This document shows, piece after piece, positions 28,420 to 37,733 of a DNA stretch of 64,000 bases. The notes under the pieces were generated by a model, which was not told the origin of the DNA, did not search any database, and saw only the letters and a list, made by a program, of their open reading frames with translations. This stretch comes from Pseudomonas helvetica (GTDB lineage Bacteria; Pseudomonadota; Gammaproteobacteria; Pseudomonadales; Pseudomonadaceae), in contig NZ_CP150917.1 in assembly GCF_039908645.1 (NCBI RefSeq), positions 2,057,501-2,121,500 on the forward strand. Direction: 5' to 3'. A program made the position numbers and the translations under genes. Positions within the stretch are counted from its first letter, which is position 1; every line of letters starts with the position of its first letter.

Positions 28420-28517
28420 AGGTATTTATAAAAGCAAGAGTTACCGAGAAGCCAGTAGATGCGTCTGGCGAAAGGGATTCCATGTATTGGCATGATGCTA
28501 AGAGGATGCACGTTTAA
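28420..28517. promoter_or_regulatory. Probable internal promoter region of gvg-like cluster
   Basis: A 98-bp AT-richer gap between the exporter and carbamoyltransferase genes, the first sizeable gap in the cluster. No ribosome site of good quality precedes ATG 28518. An internal promoter here would fit a multi-promoter cluster; I see no confident -35/-10 pair. Confidence 0.35.
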
Positions 28518-30359
28518 ATGGCTATTTATGTATTAGGGATCTCTGCCTTCTATCACGACAGTGCTGCCGCCTTGGTGAAAGATGGCGTCCCGGTTGCAGC
28601 TGCCCAGGAAGAGCGTTTCACCCGCGTGCGACACGACGCGGCATTTCCGGCCCAGGCGATTCAGTATTGCCTGGATGCCGAGGGTATTACCCTGGATGAC
28701 CTGGAGGCCGTGGTCTATTACGAAGACCCCCAGGAGAAGTTCTCACGGGTCATTTCCTCCTTTGCCAGTGGCGGCATCGGTGGCGCGCGAACGTTCATCA
28801 ATGCGATGCCGGAATGGATTCGTTGGAAGTGGAACGTACTCAAGTTCGTCGATGAAAAACTCGAAGAGCTGGAGCGAGGCAAAGCCCCGCGCACCCAGGC
28901 GTCCCAGCACCATCGCTCCCACGCCGCTGCGGCGTTCTACCCGTCGCCGTTCGAGAACGCCGCGGTACTGTGCATTGACGGAATCGGCGAATGGCACTCG
29001 ACCACTATCTGGCAGGGCGAGGGCTCCAGGCTTGAGCTGAAGAACTCGATTTCGTACCCGCATTCGGTGGGTCTGTTCTATTCGGCGATGACCTATTACT
29101 GCGGCTTCAAGGTCGATTCCGGCGAATACAAACTGATGGGCCTGGCGCCTTACGGTCAGCCGATCTACGCCGACAAGATTCGCGATGAGCTGATTAATAT
29201 CCGTCCTGACGGCTCCTTCACCCTGAACATGAAGTACTTCGAATACCTGCGCGGCGAGCGCATGGTGGGCGAGGCCTTTGAAGAGCTGTTCGGTGGGCCG
29301 ATCCGTAAACCGGAAAGCCCGATTTCCCAGCGTGAGTGCGACCTCGCGGCTTCGGTCCAAAAAGTCACGGAAGAGGTGGTGCTGGGGTTGGCGACCGCTG
29401 CGGTCAAGCAGACCGGTAAACGTAATCTGTGCCTGGCCGGAGGCGTGGCGTTAAATTGCGTGGCCAACGGCGTGCTCAGCCGTTCCGGGCGTTTCGACTC
29501 GATCTGGATCCAGCCGGCGGCCGGCGATGCCGGTTGCGCGCTGGGTGCGGCGATGGATTATTCGGTCAAGCGTACCGGGCGCCCACACCTGACCGGGAGC
29601 AAGACTGACGCCATGAGCGGTAGCCTGCTGGGGCCAGGATTTGGCGACGAAGAGATCGAAGCGTTCCTGCGCGAAAACAACTACCCCTACACTCGCTACG
29701 ACGATGCCCAGCTGTATGACCAGGTCGCCAGCCGTCTGGCTGACGGTGCGGTAGTCGGCTGGTTCCAGGGGCGTATGGAATTTGGTCCGCGGGCCTTGGG
29801 CGCACGTTCGATTCTCGGCGATGCACGCAACCCCGAGATGCAGCGCACCATGAACCTGAAGATCAAGTACCGCGAATCGTTCCGGCCATTTGCGCCAGCG
29901 GTCCTGGCTGAAGACGCCAAGACCTATTTCGATATCTGTGAAAGTAGCCCGTACATGTTGATGGTCGCGCCGGTGACCGACTCGATCAAATCCGAGACTT
30001 CGCTCAAAGAGGGCGGTCCCGCGCGTGGGTTGGGCAGCATCAACAATATTCGCTCGCAGTTGCCGGCGGTGACTCACGTCGACTTATCGGCTCGGGTGCA
30101 AACCGTGACCGAAGAAAATAACGCACCGTTCACTTATCTGCTGCGTAGTTTCAAAGCGCGTACCGGTTGTTCAGTGTTGGTTAACACTTCGTTCAACGTG
30201 CGTGGCGAACCCATCGTGTGCAAGCCGCAAGAAGCTTATGCCTGCTTCATGCGTACGGAAATGGACGTGCTGGTGCTCGGCCGTTTCGTGCTTGAGCGTC
30301 CTGGTCAGCCAGCGTTCGTTGAAGAAGTCGACTGGCGCAGCGAAATCCCGCTGGATTGA
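28518..30359 (+). CDS. O-carbamoyltransferase (NodU/CmcH/TobZ family)
   Basis: A 613-residue two-domain carbamoyltransferase that transfers carbamoyl from carbamoyl phosphate via carbamoyl-adenylate to a hydroxyl group. The N-terminal Kae1-like domain begins VLGISAFYHDSAAALV, with the metal motif HHRSHAAAAFY (H131, H135) and CIDGIGEWHS. The C-terminal YrdC-like domain includes GRMEFGPRALGARSILGD and NTSFNVRGEPIVC. In an oxyvinylglycine pathway it may activate a homoserine-type hydroxyl as a leaving group for beta,gamma-elimination or N-O attack; that is inference. It is followed after 32 nt by a small membrane peptide gene. Confidence 0.93.
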   Translation: MAIYVLGISAFYHDSAAALVKDGVPVAAAQEERFTRVRHDAAFPAQAIQYCLDAEGITLDDLEAVVYYEDPQEKFSRVISSFASGGIGGARTFINAMPEWIRWKWNVLKFVDEKLEELERGKAPRTQASQHHRSHAAAAFYPSPFENAAVLCIDGIGEWHSTTIWQGEGSRLELKNSISYPHSVGLFYSAMTYYCGFKVDSGEYKLMGLAPYGQPIYADKIRDELINIRPDGSFTLNMKYFEYLRGERMVGEAFEELFGGPIRKPESPISQRECDLAASVQKVTEEVVLGLATAAVKQTGKRNLCLAGGVALNCVANGVLSRSGRFDSIWIQPAAGDAGCALGAAMDYSVKRTGRPHLTGSKTDAMSGSLLGPGFGDEEIEAFLRENNYPYTRYDDAQLYDQVASRLADGAVVGWFQGRMEFGPRALGARSILGDARNPEMQRTMNLKIKYRESFRPFAPAVLAEDAKTYFDICESSPYMLMVAPVTDSIKSETSLKEGGPARGLGSINNIRSQLPAVTHVDLSARVQTVTEENNAPFTYLLRSFKARTGCSVLVNTSFNVRGEPIVCKPQEAYACFMRTEMDVLVLGRFVLERPGQPAFVEEVDWRSEIPLD

Positions 30360-30391
30360 TGTTCACCTTTAACAATAAGGAGATTTTTTTC

Positions 30392-30535
30392 GTGCTCAGA
30401 TTCCTCGCGTTTCTTATGTTCATCGTTGTACTGCTGCCCATTGGACTGACCCGCTCGGTCTTTCATTCATCGCGTTTTGGCCGGAATTTTCACCAGGCCC
30501 CGACGGCATGGGATCATCCGGCAAAGGGAAAATAG
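30392..30535 (+). CDS. 47-residue membrane peptide of gvg-like cluster
   Basis: GTG at 30392 follows a strong aaggag by 11 nt. The peptide begins MLRFLAFLMFIVVLLPIGL, one membrane helix, and has a polar basic tail (RSVFHSSRFGRNFHQAP) ending HPAKGK. The ORF is 144 nt, again under 150 nt, and lies between the carbamoyltransferase and aminotransferase genes. Small one-helix proteins often accompany NodU-type carbamoyltransferases in other clusters (for example DUF5989), so it may anchor or modulate that enzyme. It is not similar to the 27-residue peptide. Confidence 0.75.
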   Translation: MLRFLAFLMFIVVLLPIGLTRSVFHSSRFGRNFHQAPTAWDHPAKGK

Positions 30536-30561
30536 CCCCAACAGCCCAAGGACTCACGCCC

Positions 30562-31881
30562 ATGTCAAAGGTCATTTACAAAAACCTGAATATCTCACCG
30601 ATCCTCGCCGTCAAGGGGACCGGTGTCTGGCTCGAAGATGTTTCAGGCAAGCGTTACCTTGATACCTGTGGTGGTGTAGCGGTGTCGAGCCTTGGGCATG
30701 CGCATCCGCGTATCGTGGCGGCTTTCGAGCGAGAAGCGAAAAAGCTCGCTTGGGCCCATGCCGGCAGTTTCACCACGGCAGCCGCCGAAGAGCTGGCTGA
30801 ACAGTTGGTGGACGCTTCCGGTGGCTTGGCGCGGGCGCAGTTTCTGTCGGGCGGTTCGGAGGTCATGGAGTTGGCGATGAAAATCGCCTACCAATATCAA
30901 TGTGAGCGTGGCTTGCCCACCAAGTCGACGTTCATTTCGCGGCGCCAGAGCTATCACGGCAGCACCTTGGGCACCCTGAGTATTTCCGGGAATGCCCAAC
31001 GCCAGTCGGTGTTCGGGCCACTGTTGCCGCCCGCTGAATTTGTTTCGCCGTGTTATGCCTATCGCGAACTACGTGTAGGCGAGAGCGAAGAGCAGTACGC
31101 CACGCGTCTGGCCCAGGAGATGGACGACAAAATCAACGCGCTGGGCAGCGAAAATGTCGCCGCGTTCTTCGCTGAAACCGTTGTTGGCTCGACCAACGGG
31201 GCGGTTCCTCCCGTCCCCGGCTACTTTCGCAAAATCAAGGAGGTCTGCGAGCGTCACGACGTTCTGCTGATCCTCGATGAAGTGATGGCGGGCATGGGCC
31301 GTACCGGCCAGATGTACGCCTATGCCGATGACGGGATCGTGCCGGACATGGTGGCCGTGGGCAAGGGGCTTGCGGCCGGTTACATACCCATTTCAGCGTT
31401 GCTGGTTAGCGACCGGGTGCATTCGGTCATGGCCCAGGGGTCCGGGGTGCTGGGCAACGGCCAAACCCATGTCAACCATCCGCTGGCGTGCGCGATTGCT
31501 TTGGAAGTACAGAAGGTCATCGCTGAAGAAAACCTGTTGGCAACGGTTCGCACCCGTGGCGAACAATTGCGCAGTTGGCTCAGAGAAAGCCTGGCTGACG
31601 TTGATACCGTTGGCGATGTGCGGGGCCGTGGTTTGTTTGTCGGCCTCGAATTCGTCGAAACCCGCACGGGTAAAGAGCCGTTTCGTGGTGGCGGGGCGTA
31701 TGCAGCCGCCCTCAAGCAGGAAGCCTTGAAGCGCGGTCTGCTGATCTATCCCGGCAGTGGAACCGTCGATGGCACTCACGGCAATCATGTGCTGTTTGCG
31801 CCGCCCTTTATTTCCAGCGAGGCCGAAGTCGCCGAGATGGTCGAACGTTTCAGTGCAGTTGTAAGGGCCGTCGGTCAATGA
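30562..31881 (+). CDS. Class III PLP-dependent aminotransferase
   Basis: A 439-residue fold-type I aminotransferase of the ornithine/acetylornithine group. The PLP lysine is K268 in VAVGKGLAAGY, the cofactor aspartate is in LLILDEVMAGMGRTG, and GGSEVMELAMKIA binds the phosphate. The start is ATG 30562 after aagga; an upstream in-frame ATG at 30508 lies inside the 47-residue peptide gene. In an FVG-type pathway it would interconvert amino and keto acid intermediates; some relatives instead carry out gamma-elimination chemistry. Confidence 0.92.
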   Translation: MSKVIYKNLNISPILAVKGTGVWLEDVSGKRYLDTCGGVAVSSLGHAHPRIVAAFEREAKKLAWAHAGSFTTAAAEELAEQLVDASGGLARAQFLSGGSEVMELAMKIAYQYQCERGLPTKSTFISRRQSYHGSTLGTLSISGNAQRQSVFGPLLPPAEFVSPCYAYRELRVGESEEQYATRLAQEMDDKINALGSENVAAFFAETVVGSTNGAVPPVPGYFRKIKEVCERHDVLLILDEVMAGMGRTGQMYAYADDGIVPDMVAVGKGLAAGYIPISALLVSDRVHSVMAQGSGVLGNGQTHVNHPLACAIALEVQKVIAEENLLATVRTRGEQLRSWLRESLADVDTVGDVRGRGLFVGLEFVETRTGKEPFRGGGAYAAALKQEALKRGLLIYPGSGTVDGTHGNHVLFAPPFISSEAEVAEMVERFSAVVRAVGQ

Positions 31882-31976
31882 CGGTTCGCCCTTTTTGCGC
31901 AGGCGCGAGCACGTTCGCGACTGTCGTTCAGCGCTTGCCGGTTTCACCGTTATTACTCGTTGATGGGGAATAGAAG

Positions 31977-32579
31977 ATGCAGATGATTGAGCCATGCAAG
32001 GACAAAGTCCTCCTTTCGGTGTGCACCATGGACTGGTGCGATCACGGAGTCGAGTTCGCCAAAACCGTGTTTTCCAACCTTGAAGTGTTCTGCTGGGATC
32101 CCGGCGATCCTTATCCCTATCACCTGGATGACTGGGAAGGCGATTGGATCATTTCCTATCGCGGCGACTTTATCTTCCCGGAAAGTATTTATAAGAACGC
32201 CCGCAAGGGCGCGATCAACTTGCACCCAGCCCCGCCTAAATACCGTGGGCTGGGCAGCCAGCACTATGCGATTTACTACAACGATGAAACCTACGGTTCG
32301 ACTTGCCATCACCTGGCGCCTTCGGTCGACAGCGGGGAGATCATCCATGTCGCGCGCTTTAACGTTGCTCCGGCCGAGACAGCGTCTTCGCTCCGTTTGC
32401 ATGTGGGCGCGTATTGCTTGCAGCAGTTTATTCATCTGCTCACCGATTACATCCTGCAAGGGCGGTCGTTGCCGGTTTCACCGGAGCGCTGGGGCGAACG
32501 GCTGTACAAGCAATCCGAGCTGAAACCCTGGATGGAAAAAATTCGCGCCCAGGAGCCCGATCATCGTTGCTTCAAATAA
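31977..32579 (+). CDS. Formyltransferase (methionyl-tRNA/UDP-sugar formyltransferase fold)
   Basis: 200 residues, the minimal N10-formyl-tetrahydrofolate-dependent formyltransferase domain without the C-terminal domain of Fmt. The catalytic triad is N81, H83 (INLHPAPPKYRG) and D118 (SVDSGEI). It would transfer a formyl group to an amino or aminooxy nitrogen, matching the N-formyl group of FVG. ATG 31977 and ATG 31983 are both possible starts; ggggaat lies upstream. Confidence 0.9.
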   Translation: MQMIEPCKDKVLLSVCTMDWCDHGVEFAKTVFSNLEVFCWDPGDPYPYHLDDWEGDWIISYRGDFIFPESIYKNARKGAINLHPAPPKYRGLGSQHYAIYYNDETYGSTCHHLAPSVDSGEIIHVARFNVAPAETASSLRLHVGAYCLQQFIHLLTDYILQGRSLPVSPERWGERLYKQSELKPWMEKIRAQEPDHRCFK

Positions 32580-32597
32580 GTGCTTTTTTGGGGGGGG

Positions 32598-32621
32598 CTT
32601 CAGGCCGATAGCGGCCTGAAG
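32598..32621. repeat. Intercistronic hairpin
   Basis: CTTCAGGCCG and CGGCCTGAAG are perfect 10-bp arms around ATAG, directly after a run of eight Gs. No T-tract follows on the plus strand, so it may limit read-through or stabilise mRNA ends rather than terminate. Confidence 0.6.
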
Positions 32622-32665
32622 GGTGTGCATTGCGCGCGTTGGTGCGACTGATAAGAGACCGTCAT

Positions 32666-33295
32666 ATGTTTGATCTTTCGAGCTTCGGAGCCGCGCTGGC
32701 GGTCTATGTCATCGGCACCGCCAGCCCCGGTCCGGGTAACCTGGCGATTGCCAATACCTCCCTGAACTTTGGGCGTACGCCTGGGCTGGCGTTGGCGGCG
32801 GGGGTCATTTCCGGTTCGCTGTGCTGGGGGGCAATGACCGCGGCTGGGGTATCGGCGTTGCTGCTTTCCTACACGCAGATTCTGGTCTGGCTGAAAGTCC
32901 TTGGCGCCTGCTATTTGTTCTTTCTGGCCTACAAGTCGATTCGCGGTGCACTGGCACACAATGCCACCACGGTTGCTCGAGCTCGCTCCAAACAGACCAG
33001 GAACATTGGGTATTATTTACAAGGACTGGGTATTCACCTCACCAACCCAAAAGCCGCCTTGACCTGGTTCACCGTGACCACGGTCGGGCTTAGCGCGAAT
33101 GCACCCGCCTGGGCCAGTTTTGTCCTGGTGGCCGGTTGTGCCGTACTCGGGTTCCTGATCTTCAGTACTTACGCGTTGGCGTTTTCAGCCCATTCGGCTG
33201 AACCGTTTTTCACTCGAACGCGAAAATCGTTCGGGATGATCTGCGCAGCCTTCTATTCGATCGTCGCGATTGGGTTTATCAGCTCGTTGTTTTAA
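32666..33295 (+). CDS. LysE-family amino acid exporter (second copy)
   Basis: A 209-residue LysE/RhtB exporter. The motif is IGTASPGPGNLAIANTSLNFG, with LTNPKAALTWF in the centre and about six helices. It is clearly different from the exporter at 27796, so it is not a recent duplicate. ATG 32666 is preferred over an upstream TTG at 32630, which lies in the intercistronic hairpin region. It is the last gene of the cluster. Confidence 0.9.
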   Translation: MFDLSSFGAALAVYVIGTASPGPGNLAIANTSLNFGRTPGLALAAGVISGSLCWGAMTAAGVSALLLSYTQILVWLKVLGACYLFFLAYKSIRGALAHNATTVARARSKQTRNIGYYLQGLGIHLTNPKAALTWFTVTTVGLSANAPAWASFVLVAGCAVLGFLIFSTYALAFSAHSAEPFFTRTRKSFGMICAAFYSIVAIGFISSLF

Positions 33296-33380
33296 TGCTG
33301 ATGCAAAAACCAGATGTCACGCCGCATTCTTCACGCCTTCCTGACCCCCGACGCCAAAGGCGATGGTGTCCATCTGAATT

Positions 33381-33505
33381 TGGACTGCACCCCAAAGGTT
33401 AGACATAACCGATGGGGTGTTCCATGGGAAAGCACACGGGGCAGGCGAAGCGTTCAGCGGTGCAGGATTACTGCTCTGGTATCAGGTGGATCAGCGTTGG
33501 CGATC
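33381..33505 (+). mobile_element. IS3-family insertion sequence remnant
   Basis: tggactgcaccccaaaggt at 33381 looks like the terminal inverted repeat of an IS3-group element. The ATG at 33424 opens an OrfA-like start (MGKHTGQAKRSAVQDYCSG) resembling the MxKxxYxxxxKxxxVQxYxSG start of IS3 transposases, which stops being recognisable after about 20 codons. No right end or OrfB is present. Confidence 0.5.
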
Positions 33506-33516
33506 CGCGAGAATGC

Positions 33517-33783
33517 TTAACCTGGCATTGTCCAGGATTGCAGCGTGTAACCCTCCTGGCTCAACTCGGTGCGCACCTCCTCCAGCAGGCGTTCCAGCTG
33601 CGTCGGGTCGGAATAGGCACTGCTTGGAATCAGTTTGCGACAAATACGCGTGTTGGCCTGGTCGATGACACTCAGGCTCAATTCGCCATTACCGTCTTGC
33701 GGAGCCCAAGCGACACATTGAAACGGTTTGAATGCGTGGCCGGCAATCAAAAGTGCTTCGTTGATGCGGAACGGGGTGCTCAC
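33517..33783 (-). CDS. DUF1652-like small protein
   Basis: 88 residues from GTG 33783, which follows aaggagag by 7 nt; the longer ORF to 33807 reads through that ribosome site. The sequence (INEALLIAGHAFKPFQCVAW, then LERLLEEVRTEL) resembles the Pseudomonas DUF1652 family, with a conserved histidine and a C-terminal helix. Function unknown. It abuts the IS remnant. Confidence 0.65.
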   Translation of the reverse strand: MSTPFRINEALLIAGHAFKPFQCVAWAPQDGNGELSLSVIDQANTRICRKLIPSSAYSDPTQLERLLEEVRTELSQEGYTLQSWTMPG

Positions 33784-33844
33784 GGGTCGTCTCTCCTTAG
33801 TACCCAAATAAATGATGTGTCGCGCTCTGGCCCACCGCAGCCTT

Positions 33845-35548
33845 TCATTGCTTTACATAACTGCCTGGCGCCGGCTCCAGAGGCGGGTATTTGTCATTCC
33901 CGGTGTGCGCAACCGCGGGTTGGCGCTCGCCGGAGTGTCCCGCCAGCCAGTTGAACCAATCGTTCCACCAGCTACCGGGTTGCTGCTCGGCATTCTTGAA
34001 CCAGGTCTCCGGGTTTTTCGTGACCCGATTGTTGGTCCAGTAATGGCGCTTCTGCTTGGCGGGTGGATTGATGACACCGGCGATATGCCCGGAAGCGCCC
34101 AGTACAAAGCGCTTGGTCCCGGAGAGCAGGTTGGTACTGGCGTAGGCGCTTTTCCAGGGCACGATGTGATCGTCATGGGTGGCGAGGATGTAGGCGGGAG
34201 CGTCGATTGCACGCAAATCCAGTTTGACCCCACAGCACTCAAGCTCACCTGATTTCAAATCGTTCTGCAGATAGGTGTGGCGCAGGTACCAGCAGTACAT
34301 CGGGCCCGGAAGGTTGGTGCTGTCGTTATTCCAGAACAGCAAATCAAGTGGAATCGGCTTCTGACCCTTGAGGTATTTGTCGACGTTGTAGTTCCACCAC
34401 AAGTCGTTGGGGCGCAGCAGGGAGAAGGTATTGCCCATGTCCTCGCCACGAAACAGGCCGATAGGGCCATTCATGCCGCCGATGGTGCGCTCTCGATAGG
34501 CCACCAGCTCTTCGTCGACGAAAATGTCGATGGGACCGGTATCCAGGTAGTCAAGGAACGTGGTCAACAGGCTCACGCTGGCAATCTCTCGATCACCGCG
34601 TGCAGCCAGTACGGCCAGCGCCGTGCTCAACAGGGTGCCGCCGATGCAGAAACCCACGCAATTGAGTCGCTGTTCGCCACTGATCTCACGGGTCACTTGC
34701 AGGGCGTCGATGACCCCATGCTCAATCAGGTCATCCCAGGTGGTGCCCGCGTGTTCCTCATCAAAGTTGCGCCAGGACATCAGGAATACGGGATGTCCCT
34801 TTTCCAGCAGATGGCGGACCATCGAGTTGTCCGGGCGCAGATCAAGAATGTAGTACTTGTTGATCGACGGCGGTACGACGAATACCGGATGTCGGTACTG
34901 GGTCTCGCTTTGCGGGTAGTACTGAATGAGCTGGAAGAGGTGATTTTCGAAGACGATTTCGCCCGGAGTGTTGGCCAGATCGACGCCAACCTTGAAGGCA
35001 CCGCTATCACACTGGCGCATTTTGCCTTCGTTCATGTCGCTGGCCAGATGCTGCAGACCGGTGATCAGGCTGGCACCTTTTGTCTCAACCGCACGCTGGA
35101 GCGCATCAGGGTTACTGACCAGAAAATTGCTTGGCGCACTGGCGGCAATGGCTTGCTCCACCAGATAGCGCAGGCGTTGGCGCGGTTTCTTATCGTCGAT
35201 CAGCAGCTTGTCGAGCAGTTTCAGGAGAAAGCTGGAGTTGAGCAGGTAAAACGCAGCGAGGGAGCCGAACAGTGGCTCGCTCCAGTTGCCGCTGGCGAAA
35301 CGTCGATCATCGAAGCTGAAGGATTGGCCGGTCAGCAGTTTTTGGCCGAGTTGACCCCATTCAACCTGGTAGTCCGCTTGAAGGCTGTCCAGCGTTTCGC
35401 GAGGCAGCTCGAACCAGGCGCTGTGCTCATGTCCGGAAAACCAGGGATTAGTGCTGACCCATAGGCGCAATTGTTGCACTGCCAAGGATGCGATGAACGG
35501 AACCTGGCCTGACCAATAGGTCTTGAATGTATGCGCGTTGTTGTCCAT
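33845..35548 (-). CDS. phbC: Class I poly(3-hydroxybutyrate) synthase
   Basis: A 567-residue PHA synthase. The lipase-like box carries the catalytic cysteine C301 (VGFCIGGTLL), with the catalytic aspartate in ILATHDDHIVPWKSA and the histidine in GASGHIAGVINPP. The SWRNFDEEHAGTTWDD segment and overall length fit class I short-chain synthases, not the class II PhaC1/PhaC2 usual in Pseudomonas. It polymerises (R)-3-hydroxybutyryl-CoA on granules and is the last gene of phbBAC. Confidence 0.93.
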   Translation of the reverse strand: MDNNAHTFKTYWSGQVPFIASLAVQQLRLWVSTNPWFSGHEHSAWFELPRETLDSLQADYQVEWGQLGQKLLTGQSFSFDDRRFASGNWSEPLFGSLAAFYLLNSSFLLKLLDKLLIDDKKPRQRLRYLVEQAIAASAPSNFLVSNPDALQRAVETKGASLITGLQHLASDMNEGKMRQCDSGAFKVGVDLANTPGEIVFENHLFQLIQYYPQSETQYRHPVFVVPPSINKYYILDLRPDNSMVRHLLEKGHPVFLMSWRNFDEEHAGTTWDDLIEHGVIDALQVTREISGEQRLNCVGFCIGGTLLSTALAVLAARGDREIASVSLLTTFLDYLDTGPIDIFVDEELVAYRERTIGGMNGPIGLFRGEDMGNTFSLLRPNDLWWNYNVDKYLKGQKPIPLDLLFWNNDSTNLPGPMYCWYLRHTYLQNDLKSGELECCGVKLDLRAIDAPAYILATHDDHIVPWKSAYASTNLLSGTKRFVLGASGHIAGVINPPAKQKRHYWTNNRVTKNPETWFKNAEQQPGSWWNDWFNWLAGHSGERQPAVAHTGNDKYPPLEPAPGSYVKQ

Positions 35549-35715
35549 TAAAGTTCCTTGCCCATACCGATGAGCCGGGCAGAAAAAAGCCGCGCTTTGC
35601 CGGACTCCGGCGCAGCGACGGCAGGAATGCAGGCGGTTTTGTTTGACGCCAGCCTGATGCGCGGAACAAGGTCCCAGGTCCCAGTTCCGCGCATTGGCTA
35701 CTCAAATGCCGTTGG

Positions 35716-36894
35716 TTAGCGCTCGATAGCCAGGCCGACGCCTTGTCCGCCACCGATGCACAAAGTGGCCAGACCCTTCTTGCCGTCGCGACGGATCAGT
35801 TCGTGCACCAGCGACACCAGAATCCGTGCCCCTGACGCGCCGATCGGATGGCCAAGGGCGATCGCGCCGCCGTTGACGTTGACCTTGCTGGTGTCCCAAC
35901 CCAACTCTTTGCCAACCGCCAGCGCCTGGGCGGCGAAGGCTTCATTGGCTTCGATCAGGTCCAGGTCCTCGACGTTCCAGCCAGCCTTTTGCAGGGTCAG
36001 ACGCGTAGCCGGGACCGGGCCGATGCCCATGATCGACGGGTCCACACCGGCGCTGGCATAGGCTTTGATCCGTGCCAGTACCGGAAGGCCCAGCGCTTGT
36101 GCTTTAGCGGCGCTGGCCAGCAACAGTACGGCGGCGCCATCGTTGAGGGTCGAAGCATTGCCGGCGGTCACGCTGCCGTCTTTCTGGAATGCCGGTTTGA
36201 GTTTGGCCAAGGCTTGCGCAGTACTGTCGATACGCGGCTGTTCGTCAGTGTCGAAGACCAGCGGTTCGCCCTTACGCTGAGGAATCAGGATCGGGGTGAT
36301 TTCGCTCTGGAATCGCCCGCCCTCAATGGCAGCGGCGGCCTTCTGTTGCGAGGCGGCGGCGAAGGCATCCTGCGCTTCACGAGAGATCTCGTACTTTTGC
36401 GCCAGATTCTCAGCGGTGATACCCATGTGGTAGTCGTTGAAGGCATCCCACAGGCCATCCTGGATCATGCTGTCTTGCAGTTGCGCATGACCCATGCGCA
36501 GACCCGTGCGTGCCTTGGGCAGAACGTAGGGAGCCAGACTCATGTTTTCCTGACCTCCAGCTATCACCAGTTCCGCGTCGCCGCAACGGATTGCCTGGAC
36601 GGCGAGATGGACCGCCTTGAGACCCGAGCCGCAGACCTTGTTCAAGGTCAGGGCAGGCGTGGTGTGTGGCAAGCCGGCCTTGATCGCTGTCTGGCGGGCC
36701 GGGTTTTGCCCAGCGCCGGCAGTGAGTACCTGGCCGAGGATCACTTCATCAATTTGAGCAGCATCGATACCCGTCTGCTCCAGCAAGCGGCGAATCACTG
36801 CGGCACCCAGTTCGGTCGCGGGAATTGCAGACAAAGCACCCTGGAAACTGCCGATGGCGGTACGAGTAGCGGCAACGATTACGACTTCGTTCAT
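35716..36894 (-). CDS. phbA: Acetyl-CoA acetyltransferase (beta-ketothiolase)
   Basis: A 392-residue biosynthetic thiolase condensing two acetyl-CoA to acetoacetyl-CoA. Active-site residues are C88 ([12 protein letters not shown]), the histidine in [10 protein letters not shown] and the cysteine in LCIGGGQG. The start is ATG 36894 with gaggt upstream; the ORF extends artefactually to 36945. It lies between phbB (64-nt gap) and phbC. Confidence 0.94.
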   Translation of the reverse strand: MNEVVIVAATRTAIGSFQGALSAIPATELGAAVIRRLLEQTGIDAAQIDEVILGQVLTAGAGQNPARQTAIKAGLPHTTPALTLNKVCGSGLKAVHLAVQAIRCGDAELVIAGGQENMSLAPYVLPKARTGLRMGHAQLQDSMIQDGLWDAFNDYHMGITAENLAQKYEISREAQDAFAAASQQKAAAAIEGGRFQSEITPILIPQRKGEPLVFDTDEQPRIDSTAQALAKLKPAFQKDGSVTAGNASTLNDGAAVLLLASAAKAQALGLPVLARIKAYASAGVDPSIMGIGPVPATRLTLQKAGWNVEDLDLIEANEAFAAQALAVGKELGWDTSKVNVNGGAIALGHPIGASGARILVSLVHELIRRDGKKGLATLCIGGGQGVGLAIER

Positions 36895-36958
36895 GCGTGA
36901 CCTCATTGAAAAGACAAAATTCGTCGAACACACCAGGGCATTCATGCCCTGGTTGGGC

Positions 36959-37705
36959 TTACTGCATGTTCATGCCGCCGTTTACCGAGAAGTCGGCACC
37001 GGTGCTGTAGGCGGACTCATCGGAGGCCAGCCAGGCCACGATCGAGGCGATCTCTTCGGGTTGGCCAAGGCGACCCACCGGAATGCCGGCAATCATGCCG
37101 TCCAGAATGTCCTTGCGGATTGCCGCAGTCATGTCGGTCTGGATGTAGCCTGGGGAGACGGTGTTGACGGTCACGCCCTTGCCGGAAACTTCCCGGGCCA
37201 GTGCCATGGTGAAACCATGGATGCCAGCCTTGGCGGCCGAATAGTTGGTCTGACCGAACTGGCCACGCTGGCCGTTGATCGATGAGATGTTGATGATCCG
37301 CCCCCAACCCTTGGAGAGCATGCCTTCGATGACTTGCTTGGAGGTGTTGAACAAACTGTTCAGGTTGGTTCCGATCACCGCGTTCCAGTCTTCCGGGGTG
37401 AGCTTGCGGAAGGACGCGTCACGAGTAATGCCCGCATTGTTGACGAGTACGTCGATCGGCCCGAAGTGTTCGCGCACCATCTCAAAGGCCTTGCGGGTCG
37501 ATTCCCAATCGGTGATATCGGTTTCGACGCATTCGAATTGATAGCCTGCTGCAAGCTGTGTTGCCATCCAGTCATCCTTGCGGCTGGAGTTGGCGCTGCA
37601 GCCGACAATGACTTTGAAGCCTTCCTTGTACAGACGTTGGCTGATGGCTGTACCAATGCCGCCCATACCACCTGTTACTACCGCAATACGACTACGCAAC
37701 TCCAT
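36959..37705 (-). CDS. phbB: NADPH-dependent acetoacetyl-CoA reductase
   Basis: A 248-residue short-chain dehydrogenase making (R)-3-hydroxybutyryl-CoA. The cofactor motif is [15 protein letters not shown] is present, and the catalytic S-Y-K set lies in [23 protein letters not shown]. The [16 protein letters not shown] stretch is diagnostic for PhbB. It is the first gene of phbBAC, with aaggaag as ribosome site and a PhaR-like motif just upstream. Confidence 0.94.
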   Translation of the reverse strand: MELRSRIAVVTGGMGGIGTAISQRLYKEGFKVIVGCSANSSRKDDWMATQLAAGYQFECVETDITDWESTRKAFEMVREHFGPIDVLVNNAGITRDASFRKLTPEDWNAVIGTNLNSLFNTSKQVIEGMLSKGWGRIINISSINGQRGQFGQTNYSAAKAGIHGFTMALAREVSGKGVTVNTVSPGYIQTDMTAAIRKDILDGMIAGIPVGRLGQPEEIASIVAWLASDESAYSTGADFSVNGGMNMQ

Positions 37706-37724
37706 ATTTCAACTTCCTTTTTTT

Positions 37725-37733
37725 TGCGCTGCA
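37725..37733. promoter_or_regulatory. Candidate PhaR half operator upstream of phbB
   Basis: TGCGCTGCA here is identical to the core of the second PhaR-like site upstream of the phasin gene (41607-41615). It lies 20 bp upstream of the phbB start codon. A nine-base match is weak evidence on its own. Confidence 0.35.

Noticed and set aside
23898..33295. Phaseolotoxin or saxitoxin-type pathway
   Set aside because: Amidinotransferase and carbamoyltransferase occur in those clusters, but the ornithine carbamoyltransferase, PKS and other hallmark genes are absent, while formyltransferase, HDO and two LysE genes fit an FVG-type pathway better.
33314..33954. Plus-strand ORFs of 68-180 codons
   Set aside because: They cross the IS remnant and run antisense to the DUF1652 and phbC genes.
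34277..35464. 395-codon plus-strand ORF
   Set aside because: Antisense shadow of phbC.
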